DNA of 6,151 bases from Candidatus Aminicenantota bacterium (GTDB taxonomy: Bacteria > Acidobacteriota > Aminicenantia > Aminicenantales > Saccharicenantaceae), in the NCBI GenBank assembly GCA_022867105.1, contig JALHVH010000083.1:1-6151 (forward strand). The letters are read 5' to 3'. Position 1 is the first letter of the stretch. Every line of letters begins with the position of its first letter. The notes under the pieces were generated by a model that was not told the DNA's origin, did not search any database, and saw nothing but the letters and a program-made list of their open reading frames with translations. Positions 1 through 4,576 of this stretch are shown here, one piece after another. The position numbers and the translations under genes were made by a program.

Positions 1-19
1 ATCTGTGATATGACTTCCC

Positions 20-40
20 TATAAAATATCGTCATTGGAG
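20..40 (+). promoter_or_regulatory. -10-like box and Shine-Dalgarno of the toxin-antitoxin operon
   Basis: A TATAAAAT stretch (20-27) looks like a -10 element, but its -35 partner would fall off the left edge, so the promoter cannot be confirmed. GGAG at 37-40 is a good Shine-Dalgarno core, eight bases before the ATG at 49, and supports that start. No operator repeat could be identified in the short upstream sequence, although antitoxins of this type usually repress their own promoter. Confidence 0.35.
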
Positions 41-48
41 ACCGGCCC

Positions 49-297
49 ATGAGCACTCAGATGATCGTCCGGCTTTCCCCGGAACTCAAGGAGAAGCTCG
101 ACAAGCTCGCCAGGTCCGAAGGAAAAAGCACAAACCGCATGGTCCTTGAGATCATCGAAGACTACGTCAAGGAACGGGATATCGGGGCCTATGTCGACGA
201 CCTGTGGGAACGGATCGGCACGAAGCTGTCCGTGAGGAGCGTGACCCCGCGGGACGTGGAACAGGCGATCGGCAGGGCGAGGGGCAAGACGGGATGA
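49..297 (+). CDS. Ribbon-helix-helix (CopG/Arc-type) antitoxin
   Basis: An 82-residue protein with the layout of a ribbon-helix-helix DNA-binding protein. A short beta strand at residues 3-9 (TQMIVRL) is followed by helix A (about 11-25, starting SPELKEKLDKLA) and helix B after the GKSTNRM turn (about 26-43). Such proteins dimerise through the strand, which reads operator DNA. The charged C-terminal half (about 44-82) would be the part that binds and neutralises the toxin. The gene overlaps the downstream PIN toxin by ATGA (294-297), which implies translational coupling and joint autoregulation. Seen: fold pattern, length and overlap. Known: RHH-PIN pairs are a common type II toxin-antitoxin arrangement. 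Inferred: antitoxin function. A plain RHH repressor is the alternative, but the PIN partner makes that less likely. Confidence 0.85.
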   Translation: MSTQMIVRLSPELKEKLDKLARSEGKSTNRMVLEIIEDYVKERDIGAYVDDLWERIGTKLSVRSVTPRDVEQAIGRARGKTG

Positions 298-707
298 GGA
301 GCGTCATCGACACCAACGTCTTCGTCTCGTCGTTCTTCGGCGGCAACCCTCGGAGGATCATCGACCTTTGGAAGGAGCAGAGGATCACCCTCTGCCTTTC
401 CAGGGAGATCCTGGACGAGTACGTCGAGGTCCTGCACCGGATCGGCCTGGAAGGGGAGGAAGAGCTGAAGGAGCTCCTTTCGCTCTTCAGCCGCGATTTT
501 AACCTCCTGTTCACCGCCAAGACCCCCGAAAGGATCGTCGTCAAGGACAATCCCGGCGACGACAAGTTCCTGGAGTGCGCGGTCGCCCTGAACGCGGACG
601 TCATCATTACGGGGGACAGGCCGCTCAAAGCCGTCGGGGAATACCTCGGGATCCTGATCTTCAGTCCCGCGGAATTCCTCGAGCACTTGTCCGGCCAGCG
701 GCCGTGA
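294..707 (+). CDS. PIN-domain ribonuclease, putative type II toxin (PIN_3/COG1569-like)
   Basis: A 137-residue single-domain PIN nuclease. The acidic residues expected to bind Mg/Mn are all present: D6 in VIDTNVF at the N-terminus, E42 in the SREILDEY helix, D90 in DNPGDDKFLECA, and D108 in VIITGDRPL. The order and spacing match the family often annotated as 'toxin-antitoxin system toxin component, PIN family'. Members cleave RNA and are held inactive by the cognate antitoxin. An upstream in-frame start at 204 would add a highly charged stretch lying inside the antitoxin gene. The ATG at 294 is preferred because translation then begins directly with the PIN beta strand, overlaps the antitoxin stop as ATGA, and has GAGGGG (279-284) nine bases upstream. 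The active site looks intact, so the toxin is probably functional. Its RNA target cannot be judged from sequence. Confidence 0.88.
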   Translation: MRSVIDTNVFVSSFFGGNPRRIIDLWKEQRITLCLSREILDEYVEVLHRIGLEGEEELKELLSLFSRDFNLLFTAKTPERIVVKDNPGDDKFLECAVALNADVIITGDRPLKAVGEYLGILIFSPAEFLEHLSGQRP

Positions 708-741
708 CGGCGTCCGGACCCGGGCCGAACGCGCTTGTTTG

Positions 742-771
742 TTGACTTGAACGGCAGCCTGGGCATAAAAT
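742..771 (+). promoter_or_regulatory. Sigma70-like promoter before the HAD gene
   Basis: TTGACT (742-747) and TAAAAT (766-771) are separated by 18 bases; each hexamer matches the consensus at five of six positions. It sits in the 62-base gap between the PIN toxin and the HAD gene, so the HAD gene is likely transcribed separately from the toxin-antitoxin pair. The predicted transcription start (about 778) lies downstream of the first possible ATG (770). That matters for choosing the HAD start codon. Confidence 0.5.
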
Positions 772-1459
772 GCCGTCCATGCCGGATGAGATCGGACCGA
801 CGCGGACCGGGGTTCCCCGGCAGGGGACTTTCCCCTACCTAACCTTGATCTTCGACTTCGACGGCACCATCGCCGATACACTTTCCGCCATCATCCGGCT
901 CGTCAACGAACACGCCAAGGAATTCAATATTAAGCCCCTCGCCGAGACGGACGTCGACGAGCTCCGGGGCATGTCCAACTTGGATATCATCAAGAAATAC
1001 AAGGTCCCCCTGGTGAAGGTCCCTTACCTGGCTCTGCGCGCCCAGAAGGAGCTCAATCAGAGGATCGGCGAGATGAGCCTGTTCCCGGGTGTCAAGGAGC
1101 TTGTCCTCGACCTGAAAAGACGGGGGATCCGGCTGGGGATCCTGACCTCGAACTCGCGGGAGAACGTCCGGAAGTTCCTCAGGGCCCAGGACCTGGACGT
1201 TTTCGACTTCATCCACGCCGAGCAGAACTTCTTCGGCAAGAACTGGGCCCTCCTCCATCTCCTGAAGAAGTTCCACCTGAAGAAGGAAGAGGTCATTTAC
1301 GCCGGCGACGAGGTCCGGGACATTGAGGCTTGCCAGAAGGTGAACATTGCCGTCATCGCTGTTAGTTGGGGGTTCCACCGCAGAAAGCTCCTCCAGGACA
1401 AGCGGCCGACCTTCCTCGTCGATTCGCCGGACGAGATCCGGGCCATTGTCGCCGGCTGA
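770..1459 (+). CDS. HAD-superfamily hydrolase, phosphoglycolate-phosphatase-like
   Basis: A 229-residue Rossmann-fold phosphatase of the HAD_2 type with all signature motifs. Motif I is LIFDFDGT with nucleophile D29 and general acid D31. Motif II is T126 in GILTSNS. Motif III is K157 in FFGKNWAL. Motif IV is GDEVRDIEA with D180 and D184. Residues about 40-105 between motifs I and II form a small helical C1 cap, which in this family selects small phosphorylated substrates. The WGF segment near residue 200 is common in phosphoglycolate phosphatase-like members. The exact substrate cannot be read from sequence, and the neighbours give no pathway. The first ~23 residues lie outside the fold and are rich in Gly, Pro and Arg. 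ATG 770 overlaps the predicted promoter, so ATG 779 (residue 4) or TTG 845 (giving MIFDFDGT) are real alternatives. No strong Shine-Dalgarno distinguishes them. Confidence 0.88.
   Translation: MPSMPDEIGPTRTGVPRQGTFPYLTLIFDFDGTIADTLSAIIRLVNEHAKEFNIKPLAETDVDELRGMSNLDIIKKYKVPLVKVPYLALRAQKELNQRIGEMSLFPGVKELVLDLKRRGIRLGILTSNSRENVRKFLRAQDLDVFDFIHAEQNFFGKNWALLHLLKKFHLKKEEVIYAGDEVRDIEACQKVNIAVIAVSWGFHRRKLLQDKRPTFLVDSPDEIRAIVAG
807..836 (+). other. Two adjacent GC-rich inverted repeats at the 5' end of the HAD gene
   Basis: CCGGGG-TT-CCCCGG (807-820) is a perfect six-base-pair inverted repeat with a two-base loop. Directly after it, AGGGGA-CTT-TCCCCT (822-836) is a second perfect six-base-pair stem with a three-base loop. 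Neither is followed by a T run, so they are not typical terminators. They fall 30-60 bases downstream of the predicted transcription start, where they could affect translation or mRNA stability if the true start is downstream. They may also be chance in GC-rich DNA. Confidence 0.45.
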
Positions 1460-1549
1460 ACGACCCGTTCTCTTGATCACGACGATCGCCATGAGTTCGT
1501 CGGTAATTTCCGGCTTGAAAGGCAGGCTGTCTTGGGAGCCATAACCTCC

Positions 1550-1578
1550 TTGACTTCTCCGAAACACCGCACTATCGT
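1550..1578 (+). promoter_or_regulatory. Putative promoter of the first barrel gene-protease operon
   Basis: TTGACT (1550-1555) and TATCGT (1573-1578) are separated by 17 bases. The -35 box matches consensus at five of six positions and the -10 box at four of six. The same -35 box and spacing occur at 4508-4536 before the paralogous barrel gene, with 14 of the 17 or more bases around the -35 box unchanged. Predicted transcription would begin around 1585, about 25 bases before the ATG. Confidence 0.5.
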
Positions 1579-1599
1579 ATGAAAAAAGCTTGTTTAAAT

Positions 1600-1606
1600 G
1601 GAGGGG
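1600..1606 (+). promoter_or_regulatory. Ribosome binding site that fixes the start at 1610
   Basis: GGAGGGG lies just upstream of ATG 1610, with five bases between the GGAGG core and the ATG. A possible in-frame ATG at 1598 overlaps this site and has no Shine-Dalgarno of its own. The same layout in the paralog (4567-4573, ATG 4577) confirms that translation starts at the later ATG, giving an MKR-type signal peptide start. Confidence 0.8.
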
Positions 1607-1609
1607 AAA

Positions 1610-2548
1610 ATGAAAAGAATCACTGGGTTGGGCATTATTCTCATCGGTTTCCTTGCTGTCGGCCTGATCGCAGGACCACAGGTGGTCTTAAAGGTCAAGG
1701 TGCAAACGGCCAACATCCATTCGGAACCCGAAATGTCAAGCGGGGTTATCGCTCAGGTCAAGATCGGAACTATGTACGAATCTTCCAATAAGGTAGGCGA
1801 TTTTTATGAAATTTCAATCACCGATAAGGATGGGAGGACCGCTTACGGCTTTATCCATGCGAGCGTCGTAGAAGTCCTCATAACAAAAGAAGAGAAAGTG
1901 ACAGAGGAAGAAGAAGAAGCCAAAGAATCAGAGCCTAAACCCGAGGTCAAACCGCAAAGGGTGGAACCAGCCTATGCCGGATTCAAGAGGAAGGGTCTCG
2001 GCCTATATGTCGGCGGTTCAAGCACGTCGGATTACGGAAGCGGCCTTGCCTTTGGCGCCAATTTCTATTTCGGCATCACTAAAAAAATCGGCATCGAGGT
2101 CGGGCTGCTCAGGTTCCAAGCGACGACCAAAGACAATGATGACATTGAAAAAATTAGCAAGGGAAAGCTGGCTGTCATTCCCATGCAGATAAGCCTCATG
2201 GCGAGGTTCCCGGTCGGGGCCAAAATCGTGCCCTACGTTGCCGGCGGAGCAGGATATTATCTTAATAAGTTCACCCTGGATAGGAATCTCGTCAAAACTT
2301 GGAGCGATCTGGGGCTTGATCTCAACGAAACTATCGACCATGCCGTCGGTTATCATATTGGGGCCGGCCTTGATTACTTCTTTAACCCGAGGATCGCCAT
2401 CGCTGCCAACGTGAAATATTGTCGTTTCACTGCCAAAGGGTCTTGGACCCTGACCGACACGGGAACCGATATCGTCGCGTCCGGAAAACTTAGCAACCTG
2501 AAATTGGGCGCGATCATCCTTGGTATCGGCATGAAATACGCATTCTAA
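1610..2548 (+). CDS. SH3-domain outer-membrane beta-barrel protein (paralog 1)
   Basis: A 312-residue exported protein. Residues 1-22 form a signal peptide: MKR, then a hydrophobic run ending GLIAG. Residues about 24-90 resemble a bacterial SH3 (SH3b/SH3_3) domain, starting LKVKVQTANI and ending GFIHASVVEVL; such domains commonly bind peptidoglycan. Residues 91-122 are a Glu/Lys/Pro-rich linker suited to crossing the periplasm. Residues about 129-312 are alternating amphipathic strands with Gly-rich turns, including PYVAGGAGYY (208-217) and GYHIGAGLDYF (247-257). The chain ends in MKYAF, and a terminal Phe is typical of the signal for outer-membrane barrel insertion. The barrel resembles small OmpW/OMP_b-brl-like eight-strand barrels. 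The gene is followed after 18 bases by the S8 protease, so the two are probably cotranscribed. Seen: domain order and paralogy to 4577-5890. Inferred: linkage of outer membrane to cell wall. Any transport or receptor role is unknown. Confidence 0.85.
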   Translation: MKRITGLGIILIGFLAVGLIAGPQVVLKVKVQTANIHSEPEMSSGVIAQVKIGTMYESSNKVGDFYEISITDKDGRTAYGFIHASVVEVLITKEEKVTEEEEEAKESEPKPEVKPQRVEPAYAGFKRKGLGLYVGGSSTSDYGSGLAFGANFYFGITKKIGIEVGLLRFQATTKDNDDIEKISKGKLAVIPMQISLMARFPVGAKIVPYVAGGAGYYLNKFTLDRNLVKTWSDLGLDLNETIDHAVGYHIGAGLDYFFNPRIAIAANVKYCRFTAKGSWTLTDTGTDIVASGKLSNLKLGAIILGIGMKYAF

Positions 2549-2566
2549 ACACGAAGAGGGAGTACT

Positions 2567-4366
2567 ATGAATAAACCAAAAGTTTGTTTATGGGCCATCA
2601 TTTTTATTGCCGTACTGACGATCATTTTGGTCTCTTACAATCCGGCGATAATCTTGGACGAGTCTTTGAAGAATTCCCATAATACCGGCATCCCCGAAAT
2701 CCAGAAAATGAATTCTCTGAAGATCAAGTTCGCTTTGTATGAACCAGGCAATCTGGCGATATTGCCGAATAAGTTTCCGAGTCATTCGAATATTATAGAC
2801 GTTCCCAATGTGCAAAAAAATCTATCCCTGAAGATTGAGTTCGGCTTGAGTAAGCTCATCCATCCAGAAGCTTTTGTCGATTTGAATAAGCTCAGGGCCA
2901 TAGGTGTCTATCCGGCAATCGATATCCCCGGGACTGCTATCGAGGTCGTCGTCGAGTCTGTGATCCACCCGGGGGCCGCGGCGACGGGTGTCTTCTTGGC
3001 GGCGAACTCGGTTCGGAACCAGATTGAAGCCTTGGGAGGACGATACGAAATCTCCCATAAGAATCTCATTCAATGCCAGATGCCTCTGGCCTCCATCGAG
3101 GCTCTGGCGCAGGGCCCTCTTGTGACGTTCATTCGTCGGCCTTATCGCCCGAAGGCCCTTGCTGTAACGTCCGAAGGCGTAGCCAAGACAGGAGCGAACA
3201 AATGGCAAAGCGTGGCATCTTACCGGACGGGTGGCGTCAAGCCCAAGATTGCCGTTCTCGACTTGGGGTTCTCCGGTTATGGATCCAAGCTCGGCTCAGA
3301 ACTTCCTCCAAGCGTTACCGTCCGATCGTTCCGCGCAGATAACAATCTTACGCCTAACCAGGTTCATGGCACGGCCTGTGCGGAAATCGTTTACGACATG
3401 TGCCCCAACGTAAATCTCTATCTGGTCAATTTTTCTACCGACGTTGAACAGCACAACGCCGTTGATTGGCTGATCTCCGAAGGCGTCCAGATCATCTCTT
3501 ATTCCATCGGCTGGACTAACGCCGGGGACGGCAGAGGGACTGGCCCGATCTGCGAGGACGTTAAAAAAGCAGCCGATAGGGGGATCATCTGGGCTAGCTC
3601 GGCGGGGAACTCCGCCGAGGAGCATTGGGAGGGAACCTTCTCCTCTGCCGACGGCGACTCGTGGCACAATTATTCGGGTTCAGATGAAATCAATTCTTTT
3701 TACGTTTATAAGAACAATTCGGTCGGCGGATTCCTTAATTGGGACGACTGGGGAACATGGAACGGAACGGACTACGGCGGATCGAACAATGACTACGATT
3801 TCTGGCTATATATCTACGATTCCGGTAGTTGGCATCTCGTGGATTGGTCCGCAGGCTGGCAAACGGGGTGGCAATGGCCAACAGAATCGATTGGATACTG
3901 GTATGCCAATTTCGATACGTATTGGGGCTTCGCTATCAGCAAATTTGATACGACGCGCAACTGCAAACTGGAGATCTTCGTGGACGGGAACGACTCGCTA
4001 CTAAGATACTACAGCCTAGCGGGGAGCTTGGGTATCCCGGCTGATGCTCCCGGCGCGCTCGCGGTGGGCGCTACGGATTGGAATACCGACGTCCTTCACT
4101 ATTATAGCTCGCGTGGTCCGACCCACGACGGCAGGAATAAGCCTGACTTCAGCGCTCCGTCCGGAGTGTCCACGGCCTCTTACGGAGCGACTGCTTTCTA
4201 CGGGACGTCGGCCTCAGCGCCCCATCTCGCCGGGGCTTTCGGCCTCATGAAGGACAAAACGCCGTATTCGTTAAGTGACATTACGAAGATCCTGCAGTCC
4301 CGGGCGGTCTACTTGGGCGATGCCAACCTGTACGGGATTGGTCGCCTGAGCCTTGAAAAAAAATAG
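2567..4366 (+). CDS. Secreted subtilisin-like serine protease (S8 family) with inserted Trp-rich domain
   Basis: A 599-residue protease with an N-terminal hydrophobic segment (about 6-23) acting as signal peptide or membrane anchor. Residues about 40-215 form a propeptide-like region. It includes a short internal repeat (42-57 and 79-94) and a segment ending VTSEGVAKTGANKWQ just before the catalytic domain. The triad is complete: D232 in KIAVLDLGFSGY, H267 in VHGTACAEIV and S548 in FYGTSASAPHLAG. The oxyanion Asn is N348 in ASSAGNSAEE. The His and Asn regions resemble the 'S53-like' branch of S8 peptidases (HGTAxAEIVxDxxP). Between N348 and S548 an insert (about 375-480) contains NDYDFWLYIYDSGSW and GWQTGWQWPTESIGYW, a pattern like PPC/jelly-roll domains, with 12 Trp in residues 366-453. 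There is no C-terminal sorting domain. The start is supported by GAGGGAG (2556-2562). It lies 18 bases after the SH3-barrel gene. Substrate unknown. Confidence 0.9.
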   Translation: MNKPKVCLWAIIFIAVLTIILVSYNPAIILDESLKNSHNTGIPEIQKMNSLKIKFALYEPGNLAILPNKFPSHSNIIDVPNVQKNLSLKIEFGLSKLIHPEAFVDLNKLRAIGVYPAIDIPGTAIEVVVESVIHPGAAATGVFLAANSVRNQIEALGGRYEISHKNLIQCQMPLASIEALAQGPLVTFIRRPYRPKALAVTSEGVAKTGANKWQSVASYRTGGVKPKIAVLDLGFSGYGSKLGSELPPSVTVRSFRADNNLTPNQVHGTACAEIVYDMCPNVNLYLVNFSTDVEQHNAVDWLISEGVQIISYSIGWTNAGDGRGTGPICEDVKKAADRGIIWASSAGNSAEEHWEGTFSSADGDSWHNYSGSDEINSFYVYKNNSVGGFLNWDDWGTWNGTDYGGSNNDYDFWLYIYDSGSWHLVDWSAGWQTGWQWPTESIGYWYANFDTYWGFAISKFDTTRNCKLEIFVDGNDSLLRYYSLAGSLGIPADAPGALAVGATDWNTDVLHYYSSRGPTHDGRNKPDFSAPSGVSTASYGATAFYGTSASAPHLAGAFGLMKDKTPYSLSDITKILQSRAVYLGDANLYGIGRLSLEKK

Positions 4367-4379
4367 ACCCGTCTTGGAG

Positions 4380-4405
4380 CTTCGGTCATCGTCCACACGC
4401 CGAAG
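4380..4405 (+). terminator. Weak hairpin after the protease gene
   Basis: CTTCGG (4380-4385) and CCGAAG (4400-4405) can pair around a 14-base loop, starting 13 bases after the protease stop. The stem is short and no T tract follows, so it is at best a weak or factor-dependent terminator. The rest of 4367-4419 shows nothing recognisable, and from 4420 the direct repeat begins. Confidence 0.2.
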
Positions 4406-4507
4406 GTGCTATTTCATGGGACCCGTTCTCTTGATCACGACGATCGCCATAAGTTCGTCGGCAAGTTCCGGCTTAAAAGGCAGGATGTCTTGGGAGTAAT
4501 AATTTCC

Positions 4508-4536
4508 TTGACTTCTCCGAAAAACCGCACTAATGT
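4508..4536 (+). promoter_or_regulatory. Putative promoter of the second barrel gene
   Basis: TTGACT (4508-4513) is followed after 17 bases by TAATGT (4531-4536), the positional equivalent of the promoter at 1550-1578. The -35 box is unchanged between copies, but the -10 box has drifted and matches consensus at only three of six positions. If this is the real promoter, the two barrel genes may differ in strength. The 31-base identical block lies about 60 bases upstream, where an activator or repressor could bind. Confidence 0.42.
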
Positions 4537-4546
4537 ATGAAACAAG

Positions 4547-4564
4547 CGTGTTTAACGTGTTTAA
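4547..4564 (+). repeat. 9-base tandem duplication in the 5' leader
   Basis: CGTGTTTAA occurs twice in a row (4547-4555 and 4556-4564) immediately before the ribosome binding site of the second barrel gene. Copy 1 has a single, slightly different unit (CTTGTTTAA). The duplication lengthens the leader by nine bases and leaves the Shine-Dalgarno spacing unchanged. It looks like a small slippage event after the gene duplication. Confidence 0.8.
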
Positions 4565-4566
4565 AT

Positions 4567-4573
4567 GGAGGGG
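4567..4573 (+). promoter_or_regulatory. Ribosome binding site that fixes the start at 4577
   Basis: GGAGGGG sits just before ATG 4577, the same layout as in the paralog. An in-frame ATG at 4565 overlaps this site and is therefore unlikely to be used. Confidence 0.78.
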
Positions 4574-4576
4574 AGA

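Larger units (their letters stand above)
1462..1879 (+). repeat. Direct repeat, copy 1 (upstream region + signal peptide + SH3 domain)
   Basis: This stretch matches 4420-4846. It starts two bases after the HAD stop codon. The first 31 bases (1462-1492) are identical in both copies. Over the 148 bases before the ATG I count 15 substitutions and one 9-base length difference, giving about 90% identity. The coding part (1610-1879) is collinear without gaps and weakens from about 92% at the signal peptide to clearly lower in the SH3 domain. After codon 90 the homology is visible only in the protein. It is the trace of a tandem gene duplication. Recombination between the copies would delete the protease gene and leave a chimeric barrel gene. 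Confidence 0.88.

Noticed and set aside
167..881. Two overlapping minus-strand open frames (199 and 230 codons)
   Set aside because: Both are antisense to the toxin-antitoxin pair, are rich in Arg, Ser and Pro without domain pattern, and conflict with the intact PIN and RHH motifs on the plus strand.
839..1567. Long minus-strand open frame of 242 codons
   Set aside because: It is antisense to the HAD gene, whose four catalytic motifs prove the plus-strand reading; the open frame is a by-product of GC-rich codons. Only its first part overlaps the duplicated leader, which is reported separately.
1579..1791. Alternative plus-strand frame starting at ATG 1579, with a counterpart at 4537
   Set aside because: Both are out of frame with the SH3-barrel proteins; the conserved frame has the Shine-Dalgarno, signal peptide and full-length domains.
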